DNA from: Colwellia ponticola
GTDB lineage: Bacteria; Pseudomonadota; Gammaproteobacteria; Enterobacterales; Alteromonadaceae
Length of the DNA stretch: 64,000 nucleotides
Direction: 5' to 3'
NCBI RefSeq assembly: GCF_005885605.1
Contig: NZ_SZVP01000003.1
Coordinates: 1 to 64,000 of the forward strand
The translations under genes were made by a program, and so were the position numbers. This document shows positions 1-9,384 of this stretch, in pieces. Every line of letters starts with the position of its first letter. Position 1 is the stretch's first letter. Below the pieces are notes generated by a model. It made no database searches and had not been told where the DNA came from. It saw only the letters and a program-made list of their open reading frames with translations.

Positions 1-396
1 TTTGGGTGTAGTCGCCACCGCGACAATTATAAATTAAAGCCTATAAAAACTTAATGTGTACCTGACCCCATTTATTTATGACCCCATTTATTTTCGACAA
101 GACACCTTGGGAATGATGGATTAAACTAGAAGCGAAGTAAAATAAAGCCGTAATCTCCTACCCTATCAGCCAGCACCAAGTCTGCTTGGATCAAGTGCCG
201 TAATGAAAGGCCATATCCACGTAGGTTCATCATGGATGATGAACAAAGCGGTGTCGGCACATGGATGTGCCATCAGCGCTGTTACGTCGAAGATATTGCC
301 TTAAATGCAGGATTACACTTGATTAGCAGCGCCGAGGGATTCCAAAGGGGGCTCGGCGTTTAGCCCCCTTTGGGTGTCGTCGCCACCGCGACAATT
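1..396. repeat. 396-bp direct repeat, copy 1
   Basis: This block recurs at 498-893 with an exact offset of 497 bases and no difference that I could find by eye. It starts with TTTGGGTGTAGTCGCCACC, contains two CCCCATTTATTT motifs (about 67-95) and ends at CGCGACAATT. Inside it are several perfect short inverted repeats: 176-189 (CCAAG/CTTGG), 226-243 (TTCATCAT/ATGATGAA around GG), 256-271 (GGCACAT/ATGTGCC around GG) and 342-373. The left end may extend beyond the window. No convincing protein is encoded; a 33-codon ORF (203-304) has no supporting signal. Confidence 0.85.
342..373. other. 12-bp perfect hairpin in repeat copy 1
   Basis: CCAAAGGGGGCT (342-353) pairs perfectly with AGCCCCCTTTGG (362-373) around an 8-nt loop. 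A competing stem, CGCCGAG (330-336) with CTCGGCG (352-358), overlaps the first arm, so the two folds exclude each other. The same structure recurs at 839-870. There is no T-run, so it is not a standard rho-independent terminator. Confidence 0.7.
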
Positions 397-497
397 ATAA
401 ATTAAAGCCTATAAAAACTTAATGTGTACCTGACCCCATTTATTTTTTCTTGATTAGTAGCACCGAGGAGTCCAGAGGGAGGTCGGCGTTAGCCCCC
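397..497. repeat. Partial, degenerate repeat between the two full copies
   Basis: The first about 79 bases of the 396-bp unit (TTTGGGTGT to CCCCATTTATTT) appear a third time from 369 to 447. Positions 448-497 are a diverged form of the unit's last part: GATTAGTAGCACCGAGG resembles GATTAGCAGCGCCGAGG. The array is therefore a nested set of full and partial copies and not a simple duplication. Confidence 0.65.
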
Positions 498-893
498 TTT
501 GGGTGTAGTCGCCACCGCGACAATTATAAATTAAAGCCTATAAAAACTTAATGTGTACCTGACCCCATTTATTTATGACCCCATTTATTTTCGACAAGAC
601 ACCTTGGGAATGATGGATTAAACTAGAAGCGAAGTAAAATAAAGCCGTAATCTCCTACCCTATCAGCCAGCACCAAGTCTGCTTGGATCAAGTGCCGTAA
701 TGAAAGGCCATATCCACGTAGGTTCATCATGGATGATGAACAAAGCGGTGTCGGCACATGGATGTGCCATCAGCGCTGTTACGTCGAAGATATTGCCTTA
801 AATGCAGGATTACACTTGATTAGCAGCGCCGAGGGATTCCAAAGGGGGCTCGGCGTTTAGCCCCCTTTGGGTGTCGTCGCCACCGCGACAATT
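498..893. repeat. 396-bp direct repeat, copy 2
   Basis: This is the second full copy of the unit at 1-396. Its hairpins lie at 673-686, 723-740, 753-768 and 839-870. Similarity stops at CGCGACAATT (893). Just after it, 906-926 (TCTGACATCGTTTATTTAT) is a weak variant of the CCTGACCCCATTTATTTAT motif inside the unit, so an older copy may have decayed here. The remaining bases up to 1015 are AT-rich and probably hold the promoter of the next gene. Confidence 0.85.
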
Positions 894-1015
894 TGGTATA
901 ACTTTGATCTGACATCGTTTATTTATTAATATGGCCACAGTTATTTAATTTAATTATTTGATAATACTGTGAAATAAAATATCATCAATATATATTCAGA
1001 ACATGGAAGTAAATA

Positions 1016-2305
1016 ATGGCTACAAATGAAAAGCAACTTAAATTCTTTACCTTTCTACAAGTAAAAGAAAATAAGAACACATCATTTTCAATCGACGAAA
1101 TAATCACAACTACAGGTTGGAAAAAATCTACTTTCAAATCTTATCTATCTAAAGGGCAACTTTCAGAATTTATAAGCGAGATAGATAATAATAAATTTCA
1201 AGCATCGAACTCTCTTAGTATTACATTTAAAGAGTTTGAAAAAAAATTATCTCAAAGTAAGCATGTACAAGCATTAGGACATAACTTTAAGTCTAAGTTG
1301 GCAAAAGCATTATTACGAAAATCTAAAGATAATATGTTATTAGCGATAGAGTTATATAATAGGCCTTCTCTAGAAAATAAAATAGATGGATTTGTAATGC
1401 TCTTTTGTACCTCTTGGGAACAGTTGTTGAAAGCTATAATCATAAATATTAAAGGAGAAGAATCAATATATAGACAAAGTGGAAATGGGAAAAAAGAAAC
1501 AATTCCACTAAGGACTTGTCTAGAACTAGTGTTTGTTAACAATGATGGGACAAAGAGAAACATTCTTGAAATAACTGATTTACGAGATCAAGCCGTCCAT
1601 TTATTGATGCCAGAAATCCAAGGTATTGCCTCTAGAATATTTCAATCGGGTATTTTTAATTACTCGTCCAAATTTGAAGAAGTTTGTGAAATTCCATTCA
1701 TAAATACAGATAACACTGGCATGATTAGTTTAGTTGGCGATTTTAACACTCCACCTCTATCTATGATGAGGAGCATCTATGGCAAAGCGGCTGATGACAT
1801 AATATCATTGGCTGAAAAGTTAACGGCATCAGTTGAAAGTGCAAATGATCTATCTTTTGCGATTCCTTTAGACGTGACTTTACAATTTGCTAAAAAAGAT
1901 TCTCAAGGCACCCAAATAATTTTAACTAAAGCTGAAAACGGAATGAGTGGATTAAAAGAAGCACTAGTTATTGAAAAAAGCGTAGATGCTGAAAAGATTT
2001 ACAAATTTAAACAAAACCAAGCAATAGATGAAATTAACCGAAGATTAAGCTCTAAATATGATGACAGTTTTTTAAAAAATCGATTAAAAAAGCAAAAGAA
2101 TGGAAAATACCATCTTAATAGCAATTGCTTACAATCATTGATACATAAACTCAAATGGAAACAATCTGACAACAAACATCATCACTATTTTAAAAATGCA
2201 AATTACCATGGTTATTCCGAAGTAGCAATTAACGTCATAATTGAAAAAATCACTTCAAGTAAAACATATCTGGCAGAAGCTAAACAAAGTTATAGCAACA
2301 GATAA
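1016..2305 (+). CDS. DUF3644-like protein with HEPN-type RX4H motif
   Basis: This 429-aa protein has no signal peptide or membrane segment. Residues 1-65 look like a winged-helix domain (SIDEIITTTGWKKSTFKSYL). Residues about 105-200 match what I recall of the DUF3644 family, with IELYNRPSLENKIDGF and then WEQLLKA (134-140). LRDQAVH (R190 to H195) fits the RX4-6H signature of HEPN ribonucleases. The C-terminal 90 residues are Lys/His-rich and unassigned. The gene is more AT-rich than its neighbours, sits directly after a repeat array and next to housekeeping genes, and ends in its own terminator, so horizontal acquisition is likely. A role as a defence or toxin RNase is inference; the family assignment is moderately sure. 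Confidence 0.7.
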   Translation: MATNEKQLKFFTFLQVKENKNTSFSIDEIITTTGWKKSTFKSYLSKGQLSEFISEIDNNKFQASNSLSITFKEFEKKLSQSKHVQALGHNFKSKLAKALLRKSKDNMLLAIELYNRPSLENKIDGFVMLFCTSWEQLLKAIIINIKGEESIYRQSGNGKKETIPLRTCLELVFVNNDGTKRNILEITDLRDQAVHLLMPEIQGIASRIFQSGIFNYSSKFEEVCEIPFINTDNTGMISLVGDFNTPPLSMMRSIYGKAADDIISLAEKLTASVESANDLSFAIPLDVTLQFAKKDSQGTQIILTKAENGMSGLKEALVIEKSVDAEKIYKFKQNQAIDEINRRLSSKYDDSFLKNRLKKQKNGKYHLNSNCLQSLIHKLKWKQSDNKHHHYFKNANYHGYSEVAINVIIEKITSSKTYLAEAKQSYSNR

Positions 2306-2307
2306 CA

Positions 2308-2345
2308 AAAAACCCGCATTTTCTAATAGAAAATGCGGGTTTTTA
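2308..2345. terminator. Bidirectional terminator between the DUF3644-like gene and sucD
   Basis: ACCCGCATTTTCT and AGAAAATGCGGGT form a long GC-headed stem with a 3-base loop. An A-run precedes it and a T-run follows, so it can end transcription from both convergent genes: the plus-strand gene ending at 2305 and minus-strand sucD ending at 2377. Confidence 0.9.
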
Positions 2346-2376
2346 TTAAGAAAATCAGTTTGCAATCAAAAGCTGA

Positions 2377-3249
2377 TTACCAGCCTGTTTTCTCTTTCAG
2401 TGCATTACCAATTTCAGCTAAAGAACGAACAGTTTTAACACCCGCCGCTTCTAATGCTGCAAATTTTTCATCCGCAGTACCTTTACCACCAGCGATAATC
2501 GCGCCAGCATGACCCATACGCTTACCAGCTGGAGCAGTAACACCCGCAATGTAAGATACGACAGGTTTAGTCACATGGGCTTTGATGTACTCTGCTGCTT
2601 CTTCTTCAGCAGTACCACCAATTTCACCAATCATGACGATTGCTTCAGTTTTTGGATCGTTTTGGAACATTTCCAATACGTCGATGAAGTTAGTCCCTGG
2701 GATAGGGTCGCCGCCAATACCTACACAAGTAGATTGACCAAAACCAGCATCAGTCGTTTGTTTAACGGCTTCGTACGTTAAAGTACCAGAGCGAGAAACA
2801 ATACCTACTTTACCTGGTTTGTGAATATGACCAGGCATGATACCAATTTTACTTTCCCCTGGTGTGATAACACCCGGACAGTTAGGCCCAATCATACGAA
2901 CGCCAGATTGATCAAGTTTAACTTTCACATCAACCATATCTAAGGTTGGAATACCTTCAGTAATGGTAACGATAAGTTTAATTCCTGCATCAATCGCTTC
3001 TAAAATAGCATCTTTACAAAATGGTGCTGGGACATAAATAACGGTTGCAGTTGCGCCAGTTGCTTCTACCGCGTCACGTACCGTGTTAAATACTGGTAAA
3101 CCTAAGTGCGTTTGACCGCCTTTACCTGGGCTTACGCCACCAACCATTTGTGTACCGTATTCAATAGCTTGCTCTGAGTGGAATGTACCTTGACCACCCG
3201 TGAAACCTTGACAGATAACTTTAGTATCTTTATTAATTAATACAGACAT
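2377..3249 (-). CDS. sucD: Succinyl-CoA ligase (ADP-forming) subunit alpha
   Basis: This TCA-cycle enzyme subunit interconverts succinyl-CoA and succinate with nucleotide phosphorylation. The 290-aa length is standard. The N-terminal CoA-binding Rossmann fold starts [16 protein letters not shown]. The phosphohistidine loop [13 protein letters not shown] places the catalytic His at residue 247. The ATG overlaps the sucC stop codon by one base (TAATG), indicating translational coupling and one-to-one production with the beta subunit. It is the last gene of the sdh-suc cluster and ends at the shared terminator at 2308-2345. Confidence 0.97.
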   Translation of the reverse strand: MSVLINKDTKVICQGFTGGQGTFHSEQAIEYGTQMVGGVSPGKGGQTHLGLPVFNTVRDAVEATGATATVIYVPAPFCKDAILEAIDAGIKLIVTITEGIPTLDMVDVKVKLDQSGVRMIGPNCPGVITPGESKIGIMPGHIHKPGKVGIVSRSGTLTYEAVKQTTDAGFGQSTCVGIGGDPIPGTNFIDVLEMFQNDPKTEAIVMIGEIGGTAEEEAAEYIKAHVTKPVVSYIAGVTAPAGKRMGHAGAIIAGGKGTADEKFAALEAAGVKTVRSLAEIGNALKEKTGW

Positions 3250-4415
3250 TATTTGCCCTCCGCAGCGGCTACAACTTTTGTCGCTGCATCAGTTAATGAT
3301 TCAGCGGCAATGATATCTAAACCAGAGTTTTTAAGTACTTCACGGCCTAATTCAGCATTAGTACCTTCTAAACGTACCACAACAGGTACTTTAACGCCGA
3401 CTTCTTTCACAGCGCCAATAATACCTTCAGCAATCATGTCACAACGAACAATGCCACCAAAAATGTTAACTAAAACCGCTTTAACGTTATCGTCAGAAAG
3501 AATAATTTTGAACGCTTCAGAAACACGCTCTTTGGTTGCACCGCCGCCCACATCAAGGAAGTTAGCTGGCTTGCCGCCATGTAAGTTAACAATATCCATA
3601 GTACCCATTGCTAGGCCTGCACCGTTAACCATACAACCTACATTGCCATCTAAGGCAACATAGTTTAATTCAAATCTTGCTGCATGTGCTTCACGTTCAT
3701 CTTCTTGAGATGGATCATGGAATGCGCGCATTTTAGGTTGACGGTATAACGCATTACCATCAATACCAATTTTTCCGTCTAAACAATGAAGGTTACCTTC
3801 ATCAGTAATCACTAACGGGTTGATTTCTAATAACGCAAAATCAAAGTCTTCAAACATTTTGGCAAGACCTAAAAAGATCTTAACAAACTGTTTCATTTGT
3901 GTCGGGTTTAACCCTAATTTGAAGCCTAATTCACGTGCTTGGTATGGCTGAGCACCAACGAGTGGATCAATTTCAGCTTGGTGAATTAGTTCTGGTGTTT
4001 CTTCAGCGATTTTTTCAATGTCAACACCACCTTCAGTAGATGCCATGAATACCACTTTACGACTTGCTCGGTCTACAACAGCGCCAAGGTATAATTCGTT
4101 AGCAATATCTGTACAGCTTTCTACTAAAATTTTAGCAACTGGCTGACCATTTTCGTCAGTTTGGTAAGTGACTAAGTTCTTACCTAACCAGTTTTGTGCA
4201 AAGTCTTTAATTTCTTGCTTGGTTTTAACTAGCTTAACACCGCCAGCTTTACCACGGCCACCCGCGTGTACTTGAGTTTTAACAACCCACATATTGCCGC
4301 CAATCTTATCAGCCGCTTCGGCAGCTTCTTGAGGAGTATCGCAAGCGAAACCTTCAGAAACTGGTAAACCATATTCAGCGAATAATTGTTTCGCTTGATA
4401 TTCATGCAAATTCAT
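3249..4415 (-). CDS. sucC: Succinyl-CoA ligase (ADP-forming) subunit beta
   Basis: This is the ATP-grasp subunit of succinyl-CoA synthetase, 388 aa as usual. The start [19 protein letters not shown] is typical. The nucleotide-binding [19 protein letters not shown] follows near residue 45, and the C-terminal [18 protein letters not shown] loop contacts the alpha subunit. It is followed directly by sucD. A 217-bp gap with a stable hairpin separates it from sucB upstream, so sucCD may be expressed both by read-through and from its own signal. Confidence 0.97.
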   Translation of the reverse strand: MNLHEYQAKQLFAEYGLPVSEGFACDTPQEAAEAADKIGGNMWVVKTQVHAGGRGKAGGVKLVKTKQEIKDFAQNWLGKNLVTYQTDENGQPVAKILVESCTDIANELYLGAVVDRASRKVVFMASTEGGVDIEKIAEETPELIHQAEIDPLVGAQPYQARELGFKLGLNPTQMKQFVKIFLGLAKMFEDFDFALLEINPLVITDEGNLHCLDGKIGIDGNALYRQPKMRAFHDPSQEDEREAHAARFELNYVALDGNVGCMVNGAGLAMGTMDIVNLHGGKPANFLDVGGGATKERVSEAFKIILSDDNVKAVLVNIFGGIVRCDMIAEGIIGAVKEVGVKVPVVVRLEGTNAELGREVLKNSGLDIIAAESLTDAATKVVAAAEGK

Positions 4416-4496
4416 GGTGTTTTATCCATTTATCTGTAAATAATGACAGCCAATTACATTTCTAAGAAATACTGAAAGACTGCCGGTGAAAAGTAC

Positions 4497-4556
4497 CTCG
4501 ATTGTATTATCTAAGCACTTGTGACGCGAGCCATAAGTGCTTAGACATTAGTCGAG
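4497..4556. other. Stable hairpin between sucB and sucC
   Basis: CTAAGCACTT (4511-4520) and AAGTGCTTAG (4535-4544) form a perfect 10-bp stem with a 14-nt loop. CTCGA (4497-4501) and TCGAG (4552-4556) can extend it after a small internal loop. There is no T-run on the minus strand, so it looks more like an mRNA processing or stability element than a terminator. It lies about 80 bases upstream of the sucC start. Confidence 0.6.
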
Positions 4557-4632
4557 TAACTAAGGGTTTATCGATTGATTTATATACTATTTTTGTTTTA
4601 TACAATGTATTGATTTAATAAAATCAGTAAAC

Positions 4633-6126
4633 TTATACATCAAGTAATAAACGTGTTGGATCTTCTAGCAACTCTTTAATCGTTACTAAGAAACCTACCG
4701 ACTCTTTACCATCAATTAAACGATGATCGTAAGATAAGGCTAAATACATCATCGGTAAAATTTCTACTTTACCGTCAACTGCCATTGGGCGGTCTTGTAT
4801 TTTGTGCATACCTAAAATCGCTGCTTGAGGTAAGTTAAGAATAGGTGTTGAAAGTAATGAGCCAAAAACGCCACCGTTAGTAATGGTGAAATTACCACCG
4901 GTCATATCAGCCATTGATAATTTACCGTCACGACCTTTAATGGCTAGATCACGAATGCCATTTTCAATACCCGCCATACTTAACTGGTCTGCATCACGTA
5001 ATACTGGCGTAACTAAGCCACGTGGTGTAGATACCGCAATAGAGATATCAAAGAAGTTATGGTAAACAATGTCATCACCATCAATTGAAGCGTTTACCGC
5101 TGGGAAGCGTTTAAGCGCTTCTGTCACAGCTTTAACATAGAAAGACATAAAACCAAGACGGGTATCATGCGTTTTTTCAAACACATCCTTGTATTGTTTA
5201 CGTAAATCCATAATTGGCTTCATGTTAACTTCGTTAAATGTTGTTAGCATAGCCGTTGAATTTTTTGCTTCAAGCAAACGCGTTGCAATCGTTTTACGCA
5301 GACGCGTCATGGGTACACGTTTTTGTGTGCGCTCACCTAATTCTTGCTCTGCTGGGGCAGTAACAGGCGCTGCGGCAACAGGCGATGTTTTTGGTTTGTT
5401 TGCGGCGGTTTCAACATCTTCTTTAGAAATACGACCACCTTTACCAGTACCGACAACATCAGTCGCTGCTAAGCCTTTTTCTGTCATTAAACGACGAACT
5501 GACGGACTGGCTAGTTCGTCTGCGCTAATTGCTTCATATTTAGAAGCAGCAGGGGCTGCAACGCTAGCACCAGCATTAAGCTCACCAATTTTTTGCGCGC
5601 CTAAAACCGTATCACCTTCAACGTGGATGATTTTACCAATGACGCCGTTATCTTGTGCAACCACTTCAAGTACTACTTTATCGGTTTCAATATCAACTAA
5701 GTTTTGATCAACTGAAACGGTATCGCCTTCTGCAACATGCCATGTTGCCACTGTTGCATCAGCAACTGACTCAGGTAAAACAGGTACGACAATATCAATA
5801 ACTTTAGCTGAAGGTACTGCTGAACTTGCCGCCGCTGCTTGTTTAGGCTCGGCTGCTGTAGCGTCCTCTTTTGGTGCTTCAACTTCACCGCTTTCTGAAA
5901 AGGTACCAATAACTTGGTCACCTAAAACAGTAGCACCTTCAGCTTGACTAATATCAGTCATCACACCATCACACGTTGCCGGAACTTCTAACACTACTTT
6001 GTCTGTTTCAATATCAACAAGTACTTGGTCACGGGTAAATTTTTCACCAACTTGTACATGCCAAGTTGCCACTGTTGCATCAGCAACTGATTCAGGTAAT
6101 ACCGGAACTTTGATTTCGGTTGTCAT
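4633..6126 (-). CDS. sucB: 2-oxoglutarate dehydrogenase E2, dihydrolipoamide succinyltransferase, with two lipoyl domains
   Basis: This is the core of the 2-oxoglutarate dehydrogenase complex; it transfers succinyl groups from lipoyl-lysine to CoA. At 497 aa it is about 90 residues longer than E. coli SucB (about 405 aa) because the N-terminal lipoyl domain is duplicated. Domain 1 (about 5-77) has [10 protein letters not shown] with the lipoyl lysine at K43. Domain 2 (about 111-183) has the same motif with K150. They share [18 protein letters not shown] exactly. Ala-rich linkers, a subunit-binding domain (about 204-240) and the catalytic domain follow, with DHRLIDG near the C-terminus. It is 61 bp downstream of sucA. 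Confidence 0.97.
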   Translation of the reverse strand: MTTEIKVPVLPESVADATVATWHVQVGEKFTRDQVLVDIETDKVVLEVPATCDGVMTDISQAEGATVLGDQVIGTFSESGEVEAPKEDATAAEPKQAAAASSAVPSAKVIDIVVPVLPESVADATVATWHVAEGDTVSVDQNLVDIETDKVVLEVVAQDNGVIGKIIHVEGDTVLGAQKIGELNAGASVAAPAASKYEAISADELASPSVRRLMTEKGLAATDVVGTGKGGRISKEDVETAANKPKTSPVAAAPVTAPAEQELGERTQKRVPMTRLRKTIATRLLEAKNSTAMLTTFNEVNMKPIMDLRKQYKDVFEKTHDTRLGFMSFYVKAVTEALKRFPAVNASIDGDDIVYHNFFDISIAVSTPRGLVTPVLRDADQLSMAGIENGIRDLAIKGRDGKLSMADMTGGNFTITNGGVFGSLLSTPILNLPQAAILGMHKIQDRPMAVDGKVEILPMMYLALSYDHRLIDGKESVGFLVTIKELLEDPTRLLLDV

Positions 6127-6187
6127 TTTTTTAATCCTTACAAACTTTCTTTGCGCTCACTTTTCATTAAGTAAACGCACCAAAGAG

Positions 6188-8992
6188 TTAATCTAATGTT
6201 AATGCTTGAGTGACAAGCGCTTGCTGTTCTTTAACATGAACTGACATATAACCTACAGCGGGTGCTGCTGAAGCATTACGGCCGGCATAGGTCAAATAAG
6301 TACCTTTAGGAATAGCTGCTCTAAAGTTGTGCTGAGAACAATACCAAGCACCTTGGTTTTGTGGCTCTTCCTGACACCAAACAAATTGCTTAACATGCTG
6401 GTATTGTTCTAATACTGCTGCTAGCTCTTGCTCAGGGAAAGGATAAAGTTGTTCTATACGTACAATAGCAACGTTATTTAGCTCATTTTTACGACGCTGT
6501 TCAAGTAACTCGTAATACACTTTACCGCTACAGAAAACAACTCGTTCAACTGCTTTTGAATCAAGCTCATCAACTTCACCAATAACACTGTAAAACTCAC
6601 CTGTAGACATCTCTTCTAATGAAGAAACCGCTAGGGGGTGACGTAATAATGACTTAGGTGACATAACAACCAGAGGACGACGCATAGGACGAACCACTTG
6701 ACGACGAAGCATATTAAATACTTGTGCTGGCGTTGATGGCACACATACTTGCATATTGTGATCGGCACACAGTTGTAAGAAACGCTCTAAACGCGCTGAT
6801 GAATGTTCAGGACCTTGACCTTCATAACCGTGTGGTAACAACATAGTTAAACCACACAAACGGCCCCACTTTTGTTCGCCTGAGCTAATAAACTGGTCAA
6901 ATACGACTTGTGCACAGTTAGCAAAATCGCCAAATTGTGCTTCCCAAATAGTTAGACCGGCAGGCTCTGCTGTGGTGTAGCCGTATTCAAATGCTAAGAC
7001 AGACACTTCAGATAACACCGAATCATTTACAGCAAATGGACCTTGACCTTCTCTGATGTGTTGCAAGGGTAAATAAGTACTACCATCTTTTTGATTATGT
7101 AGAACAGCATGGCGATGGAAGAAAGTACCACGGCCTGAGTCTTGTCCAGTAATACGAACGCGCTCACCTCGGTCAACAATCGATGCGTAAGCTAAATTTT
7201 CAGCCATGCCCCAATCAAGTAATTTTTCACCTGTGGCCATTTTCATGCGATCATCATAGATCTTTTTCACTCGTGAATGCACGGTATGACTTTCAGGGTA
7301 GGTAGACAATTTAACCGCTAATTCCTCTAGCTTTTCTAGAGAAATTGCTTTGTCATAATCATCATTCCATTCATGACCTAAATAAGGAGTCCAATCTACA
7401 GAGTGTGCGGTCATTGGACGCCATTGTTTAACCGTACATTGACCTTCATCAAGTAATTTACGGTAATAAGCCGTTAAATCAGCAATTTTATCTTTTGCTA
7501 AGCTACCCTCAGTGGCTAACTTGTCCGCGTATAATTGACGTGGCGTAGGGTGTTTTTTCACAATTTTATACATAAGTGGCTGAGTGGCACTTGGCTCATC
7601 AGCTTCATTATGTCCGTGGCGTCGATAACAAACTAAGTCGATAACAACATCACGTTTAAATTCATTACGATAATCAAGCGCAATTTGCGTTGCTAATATT
7701 ACCGCTTCAGGGTCATCACCGTTAACATGAAGAATAGGTGCCTGAACCATTTTGGCAATTTCAGTACAATACTCACCAGAGCGGGTATCTTCTTGCTTAG
7801 ATGTCGTAAAACCAACTTGGTTATTGACTACTACGCGAATAGTACCACCCACTTTAAATGCCTTCACTTGAGACATATTAAAGGTTTCTTGCACAACACC
7901 CTGACCTGCTATAGCCGAGTCTCCGTGAATAGTAATAGGTAATACTAAATCACCTCGGTCACAATTGCGTCTATCAAGACGAGCACGTACAGAGCCAATA
8001 ACTACAGGGTTAACTATTTCTAAATGTGACGGGTTAAATGCCAACGCTAAGTGAACATTACCACCAGGGGTGACAAAGTCTGAAGAATAACCTTGATGGT
8101 ATTTAACATCACCTGAGCTATGCACGTCATCATGCTTACCGGCAAATTCATCAAATAGTTTTGACGGGTTTTTACCCATAACGTTAACCAGTACGTTAAG
8201 ACGACCGCGATGAGCCATACCCATAACGACTTCTTTAGTCCCTGCACTACCCGCTCGCGTAATTAACTCTTTAAGCATAGGGATAAGGGCATCACCACCT
8301 TCAAGAGAAAAACGTTTTGCTCCTGGGAATTTAGCACCAAGATATTTTTCTAAACCATCAGCAGCGATTAAACCATTGAGTATGTCAGTTTTTTCTTCAA
8401 CAGAAAGTGTTGCTTTAGACTGAACAGATTCAAGACGTTGTTGTAACCAACGTTTTTCACTGGTTGAGGTTATGTGCATATATTCAGCACCGATAGAACC
8501 ACAATACGTGTTTCTCAGTGCTTTATATAAGTCACCTAACTTCATGGTTTCTTGACCACTAGCAAAAGAACCAACGTTATATTCTTTATCAAAGTCGTTT
8601 TCAGATAAGTCGTGATGCGAAAGTTGTAGATCACGTACTTGGTCGCGTTGCCATAAACCTAGGGGATCTAAATTAGCATTTTGATGACCACGAAATCTGA
8701 ACGCGTTAATAAGCTGTAATACTTTAACTTGTTTAGTATCACTGCTACTAGAAACAATAACTTGTTTATTAGGTTGTTTTGCTAACGTTCTAAATTCGTC
8801 GCGGATAGCAGAGTGACGGTATTCAACCTCACTGCCTTCGACTTTGGGGAGTTGACTAAAGATTTCTTGCCACTCTGCAGATACAGAGGCGGAATTATCT
8901 AAGTATGATTCGTACAATTCTTCAATATAAACGATGTTACCACCGTTTAAGTGGGAAGACTCTAGCCAAGCCTTCATTACACCTTCTGGCAT
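6188..8992 (-). CDS. sucA: 2-oxoglutarate dehydrogenase E1 component
   Basis: This thiamine-diphosphate enzyme decarboxylates 2-oxoglutarate and passes the succinyl group to SucB. The 934-aa length is standard. MPEGVMKAWLESSHL aligns position for position with the E. coli N-terminus (KAWLDSSYL), which supports the first ATG even though an internal ATG five codons later has a better-placed GAAGG. Visible motifs include MAHRGRLNVL, the ThDP region IHGDSAIAGQGVVQE and CYRRHGHNEADEP. It is preceded by a 392-bp gap after sdhB. Confidence 0.97.
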   Translation of the reverse strand: MPEGVMKAWLESSHLNGGNIVYIEELYESYLDNSASVSAEWQEIFSQLPKVEGSEVEYRHSAIRDEFRTLAKQPNKQVIVSSSSDTKQVKVLQLINAFRFRGHQNANLDPLGLWQRDQVRDLQLSHHDLSENDFDKEYNVGSFASGQETMKLGDLYKALRNTYCGSIGAEYMHITSTSEKRWLQQRLESVQSKATLSVEEKTDILNGLIAADGLEKYLGAKFPGAKRFSLEGGDALIPMLKELITRAGSAGTKEVVMGMAHRGRLNVLVNVMGKNPSKLFDEFAGKHDDVHSSGDVKYHQGYSSDFVTPGGNVHLALAFNPSHLEIVNPVVIGSVRARLDRRNCDRGDLVLPITIHGDSAIAGQGVVQETFNMSQVKAFKVGGTIRVVVNNQVGFTTSKQEDTRSGEYCTEIAKMVQAPILHVNGDDPEAVILATQIALDYRNEFKRDVVIDLVCYRRHGHNEADEPSATQPLMYKIVKKHPTPRQLYADKLATEGSLAKDKIADLTAYYRKLLDEGQCTVKQWRPMTAHSVDWTPYLGHEWNDDYDKAISLEKLEELAVKLSTYPESHTVHSRVKKIYDDRMKMATGEKLLDWGMAENLAYASIVDRGERVRITGQDSGRGTFFHRHAVLHNQKDGSTYLPLQHIREGQGPFAVNDSVLSEVSVLAFEYGYTTAEPAGLTIWEAQFGDFANCAQVVFDQFISSGEQKWGRLCGLTMLLPHGYEGQGPEHSSARLERFLQLCADHNMQVCVPSTPAQVFNMLRRQVVRPMRRPLVVMSPKSLLRHPLAVSSLEEMSTGEFYSVIGEVDELDSKAVERVVFCSGKVYYELLEQRRKNELNNVAIVRIEQLYPFPEQELAAVLEQYQHVKQFVWCQEEPQNQGAWYCSQHNFRAAIPKGTYLTYAGRNASAAPAVGYMSVHVKEQQALVTQALTLD

Positions 8993-9384
8993 TGCCTTGT
9001 TCCTTTGCTTGTTGTAGCAAAAAAAATACGTAATAACTATTTTTTGCGTTTTGTTAAGCTTTTCGCTGGAGTATCTATTTATAGAGTAAAATCAATACTT
9101 TTGCACGAAAGTAAACAAATAGCTGATAAAAAATTATTACACGGTTTAAAAATTCACATAGTAAAAGTATAAAAATACAGAATATTACTCCATATAAAGT
9201 AACGATTTCATCGCTTACTTACGTACCTGTTAAATAACTTATTAAGTGATTTATTTAAAGTACTTACAAAGATAATATTCTGTTTATTCTGTCATAAAAA
9301 CAAGTAAAGTAAACCTAGACTAAAGCAGTATATAAAATCACTTTAACTAGGCTTTACTTACTAAAAAGCTTACTAAATCGTTTA
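8993..9384. other. sdhB-sucA intergenic region with long imperfect hairpin
   Basis: These 392 AT-rich bases contain no gene. Just downstream of the sdhB stop is an imperfect inverted repeat, 9307-9318 (AAGTAAACCTAG) with 9347-9359 (CTAGGCTTTACTT), and an inner TAAAG/CTTTA pair (9321-9325/9341-9345) around an AT loop. It lacks a T-tract on the minus strand. The rest presumably holds the sucA promoter, but I could not identify boxes I trust. Confidence 0.5.

Noticed and set aside
203-304. 33-codon ORF in each 396-bp repeat (also 700-801)
   Set aside because: No ribosome site and no recognisable protein. It overlaps the inverted repeats, which explain the conservation better.
2241-2438. 65-codon frame across the first terminator
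   Set aside because: It runs through the terminator hairpin and into sucD on the other strand. No ribosome site.
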